Source of the DNA: Pseudonocardia autotrophica
Lineage (GTDB): Bacteria > Actinomycetota > Actinomycetes > Mycobacteriales > Pseudonocardiaceae
Direction of reading: 5' to 3'
DNA length: 64,000 bases
Assembly: GCF_003945385.1 (NCBI RefSeq)
Contig: NZ_AP018920.1
Coordinates: forward strand, 2,542,001-2,606,000
Positions 52,418 to 61,249 of this stretch are shown here, piece after piece. Position 1 is the stretch's first letter. The number at the start of each line of letters is the position of its first letter. A program made the position numbers and the translations under genes. The notes below the pieces were generated by a model. The model searched no databases, had not been told where the DNA came from, and saw only the letters and a program-made list of their open reading frames with translations.

Positions 52418-53086
52418 TCAGGGGTTGTCGCCGCGCTTCACGCGCGGCTTCGGCACCCGCATCCGCCGCGGCTGGGTCGCCCGGGAGAACGCGTACCAGC
52501 CGGTGCCGAGGCCCCGGATGTCCTCCTCCGGGAACTTCTCCCGCGCCTTGCGCAGCACCTGGTAGCCGAGGAACGTGCCCTCACCGACCATCACCGCCAG
52601 CATCAGGAACGTGAACATCGTGACGTACTGCTGGATGATCGGGTTCTGGATCAGCGCGGCGACCAGCACCAGCGCCGCCAGCGGCAGGAACAGCCCGATG
52701 ACGTGTGGCCGGGAGTCGACGATGTCGCGCACGTGGGCCCGCACCTTGCCGCGGTCGCGGGGGAGCAGCACCCGGTCGTCGCCGGCGTCCATCCGGCGGC
52801 GGCGCTCCGCGGCCCTGGCCCGGCGGTCCTCCTTGGACGGCCGGTTCGCCTTGGCCAGCTTCGCCGCCTCACGCTGGGTGCGCGGCGGGGGCGGGGCGGG
52901 GCCGCGGCGCTTGCCCTCGGCATCACGGCGCTTCGGCGTCGCCCGGCCCTTACCTGCCGTGGCGTGCGGACGCGACTGACCGTCGGCGCCCTCGGCCCCG
53001 GCGCCGTCAGCGCCCTCGGCGGCCGCGGTGTCGACCGCGGTCTGCCCGGCCTGGTCGGAGCTCTCGGAACGGCGCAGGAACCTCAC
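52418..53086 (-). CDS. DUF3043 membrane protein
   Basis: 222 residues. Long hydrophilic N-terminus rich in Lys/Arg (TPKRRDAEGKRRGPAPPPP, REAAKLAKANRPSKEDRRAR), two membrane helices (VIGLFLPLAALVLVAALIQ and YVTMFTFLMLAVMVGEGTFL), C-terminal WYAFSRATQPRRMRVPKPRV. Conserved neighbour of cobT in actinobacteria; unknown function. GTG 53086 (RFLRRSES) is preferred; GTG 53095 is close. Confidence 0.9.
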   Translation of the reverse strand: MRFLRRSESSDQAGQTAVDTAAAEGADGAGAEGADGQSRPHATAGKGRATPKRRDAEGKRRGPAPPPPRTQREAAKLAKANRPSKEDRRARAAERRRRMDAGDDRVLLPRDRGKVRAHVRDIVDSRPHVIGLFLPLAALVLVAALIQNPIIQQYVTMFTFLMLAVMVGEGTFLGYQVLRKAREKFPEEDIRGLGTGWYAFSRATQPRRMRVPKPRVKRGDNP

Positions 53087-53123
53087 AGCCCTCACAATAC
53101 GGGCCCCGGCTAGCCTCGCCCGC

Positions 53124-54251
53124 ATGCGGATCGTGGTTGCCCCGGACTCCTTCGGCGGAACGCTCAGTGCACGTGAGGCGGCCGAGGCGATCGCCGACGG
53201 CTGGCGACGGTCGGTGCCGGATGCCGACCTGCGGCTGGTGCCGCTCGCCGACGGTGGCACCGGCTTCGCCGAGGTGCTGCACACCGCGCTCGGCGGCACC
53301 GTGCACGAGCTGGAGGTGACCGGTCCGCTCGGCGACCCGGTGCAGGGCTCCTGGCTGCAGGTCGGCGACACCGGCTACCTGGAGTGCGCCTCGGCGTGCG
53401 GGTTGCACCACGTCGCGCGCGAGGACCGGATCCCGGAGGTCGCCCGCACCGCCACCACCTACGGCGTCGGACAGCTGCTCGCCGATGCCCGTGACCGCGG
53501 CGTACGGACGGTCGTCGTCGGACTCGGCGGATCGGCCACCACCGACGGGGGCGCCGGGATGCTCGCCGCACTCGGTGCGACGCCGGTCGACGAGGACGGC
53601 CTCGCGCTGCCGCACGGAGGTGCCGCGCTGGCGCTGTGTGACCGCCTGGACGGGACCCCGGACCTGGGCGGGATGCAGCTCGTCGCGGCGTCCGACGTCG
53701 ACAACCCGTTGCTCGGCGAGCACGGCGCGGCGGCGGTGTTCGGGCCGCAGAAGGGCGCCGACGCCGGCACCGTCGCCGAGCTGGACGCCGCGCTGGGCAC
53801 CTTCGCCGGGGTGCTGGCCGGCCTGGCAGGCCGGGAGATCCGCGACGACGCCGCGGCCGGTGCGGCCGGCGGGCTCGGCGCGGCACTGCTCGCGCTCGGC
53901 GCCCGGGTCGAGTCCGGCGCCGGACTGGTCAGGGGACTGGTCGGGCTGGACGCCGAGCTGGACGCGGCCGCCGGGGCCGGCGGGCTGGCGGTCACCGGGG
54001 AGGGCAGCTTCGACTGGCAGTCGCTGCGCGGGAAGCTGATCACCGCGGTCGCCCGCGGCGCCGCGGACCGGGGGATCCCGTGCGTGGTGCTGGCCGGGCA
54101 GGTCAGTGTCGGGCGCCGGGAGGCCGGCGCGGCCGGTGTCGACGCCGCGCACGGTGTCGCCGACGAGCTCGGGCTGGACGCGTCGATGGCCGATCCGGCG
54201 GGCACTCTCGCCGAGCTCGCGTCGAGGGTGGCGCCGCAGTGGAACCGGTGA
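53124..54251 (+). CDS. garK: Glycerate kinase
   Basis: 375 residues. Glycerate kinase (GarK/GlxK type): VVAPDSFGGTLSAREAAEAI at the start, PLADGGTGFAEVLHTALGG, VGLGGSATTDGGAGMLAALG and VTGEGSFDWQSLRGKL. Phosphorylates D-glycerate to 2-phosphoglycerate. ATG 53124 (MRIVVAPDSF) starts the conserved sequence. Divergent from DUF3043 by 37 bp. Confidence 0.95.
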   Translation: MRIVVAPDSFGGTLSAREAAEAIADGWRRSVPDADLRLVPLADGGTGFAEVLHTALGGTVHELEVTGPLGDPVQGSWLQVGDTGYLECASACGLHHVAREDRIPEVARTATTYGVGQLLADARDRGVRTVVVGLGGSATTDGGAGMLAALGATPVDEDGLALPHGGAALALCDRLDGTPDLGGMQLVAASDVDNPLLGEHGAAAVFGPQKGADAGTVAELDAALGTFAGVLAGLAGREIRDDAAAGAAGGLGAALLALGARVESGAGLVRGLVGLDAELDAAAGAGGLAVTGEGSFDWQSLRGKLITAVARGAADRGIPCVVLAGQVSVGRREAGAAGVDAAHGVADELGLDASMADPAGTLAELASRVAPQWNR

Positions 54252-54389
54252 GACGGTGACGGTCGCCACGCCCACGCTCGCCGAACGGGGGTTCGCCACC
54301 GGGCTGGACGCCCGTCGGGCGACGTAGTATTGAGCTGAGGAAGAGCGCCGCCGGGGAACACGGCGGACCCGCACGTTGTTGGGAGAGCC

Positions 54390-54767
54390 ATGACCGTCGA
54401 GAACGCTGTGAACGCCGGAAGCGCCGCCACCGCGGAAGAGACCCACGGTGTGGAGCTGACCGACTCCGCCGCCGTGAAGGCGCGCACCCTGCTCGAGCAG
54501 GAGGGCCGCGATGACATGCACCTGCGCATCGCGGTGCAGCCGGGAGGCTGCGCCGGGCTGCGCTACCAGCTCTTCTTCGACGACCGTTCGCTCGACGGCG
54601 ACCTGTTCCGTGACTTCCAGGGACTGAAGGTCGGCGTCGACCGGATGAGCGCGCCGTACCTGCTGGGCGCCACGATCGACTTCGTCGACACCATCGAGAA
54701 GCAGGGCTTCACCATCGACAACCCGAACGCCGGCGGCTCCTGCGCCTGCGGCGACAGCTTCAACTGA
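54390..54767 (+). CDS. erpA: HesB/IscA-type iron-sulfur cluster insertion protein
   Basis: 125 residues. A-type carrier with the three Cys: VQPGGCAGLRYQLFF and the C-terminal SCACGDSFN. N-terminal 30 residues are a non-conserved Ala-rich lead, then VELTDSAAVKARTLLEQEG. It delivers Fe-S clusters to apo-proteins, potentially including LipA. GGGAGAG about 7 bases before ATG. The symbol is by family; iscA is equally possible. Confidence 0.92.
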   Translation: MTVENAVNAGSAATAEETHGVELTDSAAVKARTLLEQEGRDDMHLRIAVQPGGCAGLRYQLFFDDRSLDGDLFRDFQGLKVGVDRMSAPYLLGATIDFVDTIEKQGFTIDNPNAGGSCACGDSFN

Positions 54768-54808
54768 GGTCTACGTCACCGGCATCTTGCCTGGTGAAAG
54801 CACCGCAC

Positions 54809-54845
54809 GGGCCCCGTCAAGATCGCTTCGATCATGACGGGGCCC
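54809..54845 (+). terminator. Terminator after the HesB-type gene
   Basis: A perfect 11-bp inverted repeat GGGCCCCGTCA (54809-54819) with its complement at 54835-54845. The inner loop contains GATCGCTTCGATC, which pairs further. It separates the gene from the kinase 26 bp on. Confidence 0.8.
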
Positions 54846-54870
54846 ATCTGCGTGACGTAGGGTTCGCTCC

Positions 54871-55848
54871 GTGCCTATTGCCGTGACGGGATCGATCGCC
54901 TCCGACAACCTGATGCACTTCCCGGGGAAGTTCTCCGAGCAGATCCTCGCCGAGCAGCTCGACCGGATCTCGGTCAGCTTCCTGGTCGACGACCTGACGG
55001 TCCGCCGGGGCGGGGTGGCCGGGAACATCGCCTTCGCGCTGGGTGTGCTGGGTCAGAACCCGGTGCTCATCGGGGCGGTCGGAGCCGACTTCGCCGAGTA
55101 CAAGAAGGTGCTGGACGACCTGGGCGTCGACACGTCCGGCGTCTCCACCCACGACGACGTGCACACCGCGCGGTTCGTCTGCACCACCGACGACGACATG
55201 CGCCAGATCGCCTCCTTCTACACCGGCGCGATGGCCAAGTCGAAGGAGATCGAGCTGGCCCCGATCGCCGAGCGCGTCGGCGGGTTCGACCTGGTGCTGA
55301 TCGGCGCCAGCGACCCGGAGGCCATGGTCCGCCACACCGACGAGTGCCGCGAGCGCGGCTACCCGTTCCTCGCCGACCCCTCGCAGCAGCTGGCCCGGAT
55401 GGAGGGCCCCGAGGTGCGCCGGCTCGTCGATGGCGCCACCTACCTGGTGACCAACGACTACGAGTTCGAGTTGCTCCTGAAGAAGACCGGCTGGACCGCC
55501 GAGGAGGTCGGCGCCAAGGTCGGCACCCGGATCACCACCTACGGTGAGAAGGGCGCGGTGATCGTCGAGTCCGGCGGCGCCGAGACCTGGATCGACGTGG
55601 TCCCGCCGACCGAGCAGGTCGACCCGACCGGCGTCGGCGACGCCTGGCGCGCCGGGTTCCTCACCGCGCTGAACGGTGGCCTGCCGCTGGAGCGCTCCGC
55701 CCAGCTGGGCGCGCTGATCGCGACCTACGTGCTGGAGTCCGACGGCCCGCAGGAGTGGACCTGGGACCGGGATGCGGCGCTGACCCGGCTGCGCGACACC
55801 TTCGGTGACGTCGCCGCCGACGAGCTCCGCGCGGTCCTGCCCGCCTGA
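54871..55848 (+). CDS. PfkB-family carbohydrate/nucleoside kinase
   Basis: 325 residues. N-terminal GSIASDNLMHFPGKFSEQIL, GGVAGNIAFALGVLG, and the PfkB C-terminal motif VDPTGVGDAWRAGFLTAL with catalytic Asp. It is the syntenic homologue of mycobacterial Rv2202c, described as adenosine or carbohydrate kinase; I do not assign the substrate. GTG 54871 begins PIAVTGSIASD. Confidence 0.9.
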   Translation: MPIAVTGSIASDNLMHFPGKFSEQILAEQLDRISVSFLVDDLTVRRGGVAGNIAFALGVLGQNPVLIGAVGADFAEYKKVLDDLGVDTSGVSTHDDVHTARFVCTTDDDMRQIASFYTGAMAKSKEIELAPIAERVGGFDLVLIGASDPEAMVRHTDECRERGYPFLADPSQQLARMEGPEVRRLVDGATYLVTNDYEFELLLKKTGWTAEEVGAKVGTRITTYGEKGAVIVESGGAETWIDVVPPTEQVDPTGVGDAWRAGFLTALNGGLPLERSAQLGALIATYVLESDGPQEWTWDRDAALTRLRDTFGDVAADELRAVLPA

Positions 55849-55916
55849 GTTCCGCACCCGTGACACCCGACCGGCCGGTATTCGCGACCCCGCGGATGCC
55901 GGCCGGTTCGCTGTCC

Positions 55917-55950
55917 CGACCCGCGACCCGCGACCCGCGACCCGCGACCC
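55917..55950. repeat. 7-bp tandem repeat CGACCCG
   Basis: CGACCCG repeated almost five times without interruption, in the gap between the PfkB kinase and the membrane protein gene. Confidence 0.85.
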
Positions 55951-56052
55951 CACCCGGCCCGGCCCGGCGGCCGGGTCCGGCCCCGCGCCCCGGCCACCGG
56001 CGTGACCGGGAAGAGGCGGGTCCGGCCGTGTTCCGGAGGCGGTGCGTGTGCC

Positions 56053-56176
56053 TCGGCGGATGCTGCCGGTCCTCGGATGGCAGCGGTCCTCGGATGACAG
56101 TGGTCCCTCGGATGACAGTGGTCCCTCGGATGACAGCGGTCGCCGGGTGAGAACGGTCGCCGGATGACGGCGGTCG
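56053..56176 (+). repeat. 18-bp minisatellite containing repeated start codons
   Basis: Units around TCGGATGACAGTGGTCCC repeat about six times with drift. Two units are exact 18-mers (56094-56111, 56112-56129). Each carries an in-frame ATG and the last unit supplies the ATG of the membrane protein at 56164. The in-frame upstream string (MTVVPRMTVVPRMTAVAG) is closed by TGA at 56148-56150. Confidence 0.8.
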
Positions 56177-56643
56177 CGTCGCTACGGCGGGAGTACCTGC
56201 GTCTGGGCGCCGGCGAACTCGCCGCCGCGTTCGTCTTCGCCGTGGTCGCTGTCCCGGCCGCAGCCCGGCTCGGGACCGGTCCGGCGCTGTGGGCCGCACT
56301 CGCCGGGCTGCTCGCGATCCTGCTGCACGCCGGCGTGTACTGGCTGCTCGCCCGGCAGCGGATCCCCGGCGGGCGGATGGGGCCCCGGGAGGCCGCCGGG
56401 CACCGCGCCGCCCGTGCCGGCAGCGCGCTGCTGCTCGCTGCCGGGCTCGGCGGGCTGCTGGCGTGGTGGCCGCCGAGCCCGGGTGCGGCGCTGCTGTGCC
56501 TGGGGGTGTGGCTGTTCGGCGTCGCCGAGTACGTCAACTACCACCTGGTGCGGCTGGCGTACGCGCCGCACCGGTGGCTGCACGGGATCCGCAGGCGCAG
56601 CGTCCCGCGTCTGTGCCGCGACCTGAGCCGGGTCAGATCTTGA
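56164..56643 (+). CDS. Conserved membrane protein, unknown function
   Basis: 159 residues, four membrane segments (ELAAAFVFAVVAVPAAARL, LWAALAGLLAILLHAGVYWL, AGSALLLAAGLGGLLAWW and ALLCLGVWLFGVAEYVNYHL). It ends EYVNYHLVRLAYAPHRWLHG with an Arg-rich tail. Syntenic with the mycobacterial membrane gene between the kinase and asnB. ATG 56164 lies at the edge of a minisatellite; no clear RBS other than GGTCGCCGG is seen. It overlaps the convergent asnB end by 11 bp. Confidence 0.75.
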   Translation: MTAVASLRREYLRLGAGELAAAFVFAVVAVPAAARLGTGPALWAALAGLLAILLHAGVYWLLARQRIPGGRMGPREAAGHRAARAGSALLLAAGLGGLLAWWPPSPGAALLCLGVWLFGVAEYVNYHLVRLAYAPHRWLHGIRRRSVPRLCRDLSRVRS

Positions 56644-58579
56644 CCGGGTAGGTGGGGGTCGGCACGTCCGGCACGATCCGCCGCTCGACGAAGATGCCGT
56701 GCCAGATCAGGAACACCAGCACCGCCCAGATCCGCCGCGAGTGGTCGACCGGACCCTCGCGGTGCGCGTCCAGCATGCGGTGCACGGCCTGCAGGTCGAT
56801 CAGGTGCCCGGCACCGGAGTTCTGCAGGATGTCCCGCGCCCAGGCGTACATCTCGTCGCGCAGCCAGTGCCGGATCGGCACCGGGAAGCCGAGCTTGGGC
56901 CGGTTCAGCACGTGCGGCGGGATGATCCCCTCGCAGGCCCGGCGCAGCGCGTACTTCGTGGTGCCGTTCGAGCCGTGGGTGATCTTCTGCGACTGCGGCA
57001 GCGACGAGGCGATGTCGAAGACCTCGGGATCGAGGAACGGCACCCGCAGCTCCAGCGAGTGCGCCATCGTCATCTTGTCGGCCTTGACCAGGATGTCGCC
57101 GCGCAGCCAGGTGAACAGGTCCACGTGCTGCATCCGGGCGACCTGGTCCCAGTCGTGCGACGCGAAGTAGTGCGGAGCCGTGACGTCCTGGTGCGACACC
57201 CGGGGGTCGTAGCCGCGCAGCACCTCGTGCAGCTGGTCGTCCCGGAAGATCCGCGCGTTGCCGTAGTAGCGCTGCTCCAGGCTCAGCGAGCCGCGGCGCA
57301 GCAGGTCCTTGCCGCGCATGCCCTCCGGCATCCGCCGCGACGCCCGGCGCATGATCGGCTTGAGCGTGCCGGGAACCTTCTCGAACGGGGCCAGCGACAG
57401 CGGCTCCCGGTAGATCGAGTACCCGCCGAACAGCTCGTCGGCGCCCTCGCCGGACAGCACGACCTTGACGTGCTCGCGGGCCTCCCGGGCGATGAACCAC
57501 AACGGGACGAGTGCCGGATCGGCCACCGGGTCGTCGAGGTACCAGATGATGAGCGGCAGCGACTCCATCATCTCGTCCGGCTTGACCGTGCGGACCACGT
57601 GCCGGACGCCGATCGCGGCGGCCGACTCGGCGGCCACGTCGACCTCGGAGTAGCCCTCGCGCTCGAACCCGGTGGTGAAGGTGATCAGGTTCGGGTTGTG
57701 CTCCTTGGCGAGCGCCGCGATCGCGGTCGAGTCGATGCCGCCGGAGAGGAACGCGCCGACGGTGACGTCCGCGCGCATGTGCTTGGCCACCGAGTCGCGC
57801 AGCACGTCGGCGATCTCGCCGTGCACGATCGCCTCGGCCTCGGCGCTGGCCGGGGCGTGGCTGGGCAGCGAGATGAATTTCGGCGCGAAGTAGCGCTGGT
57901 GCAGCGGCTCCTCACCGGGCCGGACCGTCACGTGCGTGCCGGACTCGACGCGGGAGATCATCCGGTGCAGCGACATCGGCTCCGGCACGTACTGCAGGGT
58001 CAGGTAGTGCTGCAGCGCGGCGGGCTCGAGGTCCAGGCCGATGCCCAGCTCGCCGGCCAGCGCCAGCAGCGACTTCTTCTCGCTGGCGAACGCGGTGCCG
58101 GTCGCGGTCGTCGCCAGGAACATCGGCTTGATGCCGAACGGGTCGCGGGCGAGGAACATCTCGCGCTCGACGGCGTCCCAGATGGCGAACGCGAACATCC
58201 CGCGCAGGCGCTGCACGGCGTCCGGGCCCCAGTAGTGGAAGGCCGCGACGATGACCTCGCCGTCGCCCTCGGTGGCGAACGCGGCGTCGTAGGTCTCGAT
58301 CAGCTCCTCACGGAGCTCGAGGTAGTTGTAGATCTCGCCGTTGAAGACGATCGTGTACCGGGTGTCCTCGCCGGGCACCGGCCCCCAGTGCAGGGGCTGG
58401 TGCGAGTGGTCGACGTCGATGATCGACAGCCGGTTGAACCCCAGCACGAGATCGTGGTCGTTCCACGTCGCGCCCTCGTCGGGGCCGCGGTGCCGCGCAC
58501 AGCGCAGCGCGTCGGCAATCGGCTCGACCCGGTTGGCGGCGTCCGCCCCGGCGGTCAGCAGTCCCAGCAGTCCGCACAC
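56633..58579 (-). CDS. asnB: Glutamine-hydrolysing asparagine synthetase
   Basis: 648 residues. N-terminal glutaminase with Cys2 (MCGLLGLLTAG), HRGPDEGATW and FNGEIYNYLELREEL. C-terminal synthetase with PP-loop AFLSGGIDSTAIAALAKEHN, EGADELFGGYSIYREPL and RVPFLDPEVFDIA. It converts aspartate and glutamine to asparagine. Full length, no lesion. Divergent from ctaC with 258-306 bp between. Confidence 0.96.
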   Translation of the reverse strand: MCGLLGLLTAGADAANRVEPIADALRCARHRGPDEGATWNDHDLVLGFNRLSIIDVDHSHQPLHWGPVPGEDTRYTIVFNGEIYNYLELREELIETYDAAFATEGDGEVIVAAFHYWGPDAVQRLRGMFAFAIWDAVEREMFLARDPFGIKPMFLATTATGTAFASEKKSLLALAGELGIGLDLEPAALQHYLTLQYVPEPMSLHRMISRVESGTHVTVRPGEEPLHQRYFAPKFISLPSHAPASAEAEAIVHGEIADVLRDSVAKHMRADVTVGAFLSGGIDSTAIAALAKEHNPNLITFTTGFEREGYSEVDVAAESAAAIGVRHVVRTVKPDEMMESLPLIIWYLDDPVADPALVPLWFIAREAREHVKVVLSGEGADELFGGYSIYREPLSLAPFEKVPGTLKPIMRRASRRMPEGMRGKDLLRRGSLSLEQRYYGNARIFRDDQLHEVLRGYDPRVSHQDVTAPHYFASHDWDQVARMQHVDLFTWLRGDILVKADKMTMAHSLELRVPFLDPEVFDIASSLPQSQKITHGSNGTTKYALRRACEGIIPPHVLNRPKLGFPVPIRHWLRDEMYAWARDILQNSGAGHLIDLQAVHRMLDAHREGPVDHSRRIWAVLVFLIWHGIFVERRIVPDVPTPTYPVKI

Positions 58580-58885
58580 GAAAGCCAGTATGACGAGTCA
58601 TGCGGACGGGTCGTGCGCGCCCCGGGGCGTAGCGGTCTTTTTCCTGCGAGACTGCCTGATTTCCTCCGTCCGACCGCTGCGGCGCGCCGCAGCCCGGTCG
58701 CCCCGGTGCAACGACCCCGGAGGACGCGCGGCGAGCGGCCTTCGTCTAGTCTCTACGCGAGGTCGAAGACGGTGCTCCATTCGAGTGGGTGTTGCCGTCC
58801 CGGCCGTTCCCGTGGTGACGGCAAGGCAGGAAAGAACGTGCTGGCAGTGCGGCTGACGCAGGAGACGACAGGAAGGCGGCGCGCA

Positions 58886-59836
58886 GTGGCCCGAACAGAA
58901 GGCCGCTCCCGGATCGCCCGGGCGGCGATGGTCGGGATCGCGGGCGTGCTGGCTGTGCCGGTGCTGTCCGGCTGCTCGGTGGAGGAGGTCCTCCGCTTCG
59001 GTTGGCCGGTCGGGGTCACCCCCGAGGCCGAGGCGATGCGGAACCTCTGGACATGGTCCTCGGTCGCCGCGCTCGTCGTCGGCGTCATCACCTGGGGCGT
59101 CATGTTCTGGGCGATGATCTTCCACCGCAAGCGCAAGGACGACGACGGCTCGCTGCCCCGCCAGACGCAGTACAACCTGCCGGTCGAGCTCGTCTTCACC
59201 GCCATCCCCACGGTGATCGTCGCGGTGCTGTTCGGCTTCACCGTGAACGTGCAGAACTACGTGGACAAGGACGAGGCGACCGCGGGCGGTCCGGCCGACG
59301 TCCGCGTCGACATCGTCGGGTTCCAGTGGAACTGGGAGTTCTCCTACCCGGACGAGACCGGGGCGGACGGGCAGCCGGTGAGCACGCTCGGCACCAGCGA
59401 CGTGATCCCGATCATGGTGCTGCCGACCGACCGCTCGATCGAGTTCACCCAGCGCTCGCCCGACGTGATCCACTCGTTCTGGGTGCCGGAGTTCCTGTTC
59501 AAGCGTGACGTCTTCCCGTTCCCGGAGCGGAACGACCAGGACAACACCTACGTGATCGACAACATCGACACCGAGGGTGCGTTCGTCGGCCGGTGCGCCG
59601 AGCTCTGCGGCACCTACCACTCGCAGATGAACTTCGAGGTGCGTGCGCTCGAGCCCGCCCTCTACGACCGGTACATCCAGCTCCGCAAGGAGACGAACCC
59701 GGCGACCGGTCAGTCGTACAACGCCGGTGAGGCGCTGCAGGAGTTGAACTGCGGCGAGTGGTGCGCCCCCGAGGCGATCACGACGACGCCGTTCCCGACC
59801 GACCGTGGCCAGCTGGCCGCGCAGGCCACGGGCTGA
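58886..59836 (+). CDS. ctaC: Cytochrome c oxidase subunit II
   Basis: 316 residues from GTG 58886 (RBS AGGAAGG 10 bases upstream). GTG 58838 with AGGAAAG is an equally possible start. Signal with lipobox GIAGVLAVPVLSGCSVEEV, two membrane helices (WSSVAALVVGVITWGVMFWA, VELVFTAIPTVIVAVLFGFT) and the CuA domain with GFQWNWEF, HSFWVPEF and GRCAELCGTYHSQMNF. It accepts electrons for the aa3 oxidase. It heads ctaC-ctaF. Confidence 0.95.
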   Translation: MARTEGRSRIARAAMVGIAGVLAVPVLSGCSVEEVLRFGWPVGVTPEAEAMRNLWTWSSVAALVVGVITWGVMFWAMIFHRKRKDDDGSLPRQTQYNLPVELVFTAIPTVIVAVLFGFTVNVQNYVDKDEATAGGPADVRVDIVGFQWNWEFSYPDETGADGQPVSTLGTSDVIPIMVLPTDRSIEFTQRSPDVIHSFWVPEFLFKRDVFPFPERNDQDNTYVIDNIDTEGAFVGRCAELCGTYHSQMNFEVRALEPALYDRYIQLRKETNPATGQSYNAGEALQELNCGEWCAPEAITTTPFPTDRGQLAAQATG

Positions 59837-59851
59837 GGGGGAGAACGACTC

Positions 59852-60250
59852 ATGAAGATCGAGTCCCGGATCTTCGAGATCTGCACCGGGTTCTTCATCA
59901 TCGCCGCGCTGGCGTACATGTTCATCGCCCAGGAGGTCGTGGGTACGACGGCGCTCTGGCTCACGGCCGGGCTGTCGCTGATCATCGGCACCTACTTCCG
60001 GTTCGTCTCGCGCCGGCTGGAGGAGCGGCCCGAGGACAACCCGGACGGAGAGATCTCCGACGGTGCAGGCGACGTCGGCTTCTTCTCGCCGGGCAGCTAC
60101 TGGCCGCTGGGTGTGGCGGCCGCCGCCGCGCTGACCGCGATCGGGCTCGCCTTCTGGTACGCCTGGCTGGTCGTCGTCGGGGTGACCCTGATCCTGATCG
60201 CCGTCGGTGGGCTGGTGTTCGAGTACCACCGGGGCGTCGCCCACCACTGA
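59852..60250 (+). CDS. ctaF: Cytochrome c oxidase subunit IV, actinobacterial
   Basis: 132 residues, four membrane helices (IFEICTGFFIIAALAYMFIA, TTALWLTAGLSLIIGTYFRF, GSYWPLGVAAAAALTAIGLA, WYAWLVVVGVTLILIAVGGL). Hallmark KIESRIFEICTGFF start and CtaF-typical DGAGDVGFFSPGSYWPL. 15 bp after ctaC with a GGGGGAGA RBS. Final residues VAHH. Confidence 0.95.
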   Translation: MKIESRIFEICTGFFIIAALAYMFIAQEVVGTTALWLTAGLSLIIGTYFRFVSRRLEERPEDNPDGEISDGAGDVGFFSPGSYWPLGVAAAAALTAIGLAFWYAWLVVVGVTLILIAVGGLVFEYHRGVAHH

Positions 60251-60377
60251 TCCCGCGTCCACCAGCGCCCCGCCCGGCATCCGCCCGGCGGGGCGCTGGT
60301 CGTTCCGGCCCCGCCCCCGCCGCACTCCCGCCCGCCGCCACGATGCGCCCCCGCCCGGCGGCCCGTCCTGCGCTGGG

Positions 60378-60447
60378 TTCGCACGGGTTCATCGGGCTCG
60401 CACGGGGTTCGAACCCGTGCGGATGGGTCGATCCCGTGCGGATGTGG
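60378..60447. repeat. Hairpin repeat module A
   Basis: TTCGCACGGGTTCATCGGG then a palindrome built on GCACGGGGTTCGAACCC, then GATCCCGTGCGGATGTGG. First of four related modules. Confidence 0.75.
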
Positions 60448-60569
60448 CTGGGGTGGGGGCGGTCGCCCGAGCGCCGCCCCGCGCCACGCCGGTTCCTGTG
60501 TTGCGCCGGTCCCGTTGCGCGCCGGGCACCTCGCCCGGGGCCGGGCCTCGCCGGCACGTTCCGCCTCGG

Positions 60570-60640
60570 TTCGCACGGGTTCGCTGCGCTCGCACGGGAT
60601 CCGTCCTCGTGCGAATACAACGAACTCGTGCGGACGTGGG
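60570..60640. repeat. Hairpin repeat module B
   Basis: TTCGCACGGGTTCGCTGCG, then CTCGCACGGGATCCG and CTCGTGCGAA, then CTCGTGCGGACGTGGG. Confidence 0.75.
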
Positions 60641-60818
60641 TGGCGGTGCGCCTGGTTTCCGCGTGCCAGCTGCGTGTCGCGCCGAGGCCATCGTGCCTCG
60701 TGCCTCGTGCCTCGTGCCTGGCCAGGCTCGGTGTCGCGCCGCGCCAGGCCGGGCCTCGCCCGGCGCCCAATGCCTCGGTCTCGGCGCTGATCTCGGCCCC
60801 GGCCCGTCCGGCGCCGGG

Positions 60819-60889
60819 CTCGCACGGGTTCGCTGCGCTCGCACGGGATCCGACCTCGTGCGGATCCGCCGATCCCGTGCGGATGTGGG
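60819..60889. repeat. Hairpin repeat module C
   Basis: CTCGCACGGGTTCGCTGCG, then CTCGCACGGGATCCGACC and TCGTGCGGA, then GATCCCGTGCGGATGTGGG. Its first half is almost identical to module B and its end to module A. Confidence 0.78.
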
Positions 60890-61053
60890 TGCGCCCGGTT
60901 CCCGGGCGCCGCGCGCCTCGCCTCGCGCTGCGCTGGGCTGCCGCGCGCCGCGCCGCGCCGCGCCGCGCCGCGCCGCGCTGCGCTGGGCCGGGCCGGGCCG
61001 GGCCGCGTTGCGCTGCGTCGCCTCGCGCCGCTTCCCTCCGTCCCGCACCGACG

Positions 61054-61162
61054 TTCGCACGGGTTCATCGCGTTCGCACGGGATCCGACCCCGTGCGAAC
61101 GCAGCGACCCCGTGCGAACGGGACGACCCCATGCGAATGCGCCCGATCCCGTGCGAACGCGA
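61054..61162. repeat. Hairpin repeat module D, extended
   Basis: TTCGCACGGGTTCATCGCG, then a perfect 10-bp stem (61073-61082 with 61090-61099, loop 7). Three further CCCGTGCGAA/CCCATGCGAA copies follow at roughly 19- to 26-bp spacing. Confidence 0.78.
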
Positions 61163-61202
61163 ACGCGGACACGGGCGGCGGGTGCCGGAGCCGGTGTGGT
61201 CG

Positions 61203-61249
61203 CCGAGGTCGGGTGTGCAGGCGGCGGGCCGGTGCACACCCGACCTCGG
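61203..61249. terminator. Strong 17-bp hairpin, possible terminator
   Basis: CCGAGGTCGGGTGTGCA at 61203-61219 is perfectly complementary to 61233-61249, with a 13-base GC loop. It lies 130-180 bp after the acyl-CoA dehydrogenase stop. It may terminate that gene or belong to the repeat array. Confidence 0.5.

Noticed and set aside
56699..59836. 1045-codon frame ending as ctaC
   Set aside because: Its first ~710 codons are antisense to asnB; ctaC itself begins near 58838-58886 with its lipoprotein signal.
60401..60420. GGGGTTCGAACCC in repeat module A resembles the T-arm of a tRNA
   Set aside because: No acceptor, D or anticodon arm fits around it; the same place in the other modules has unrelated loop sequence. 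It is part of the palindromic repeat.
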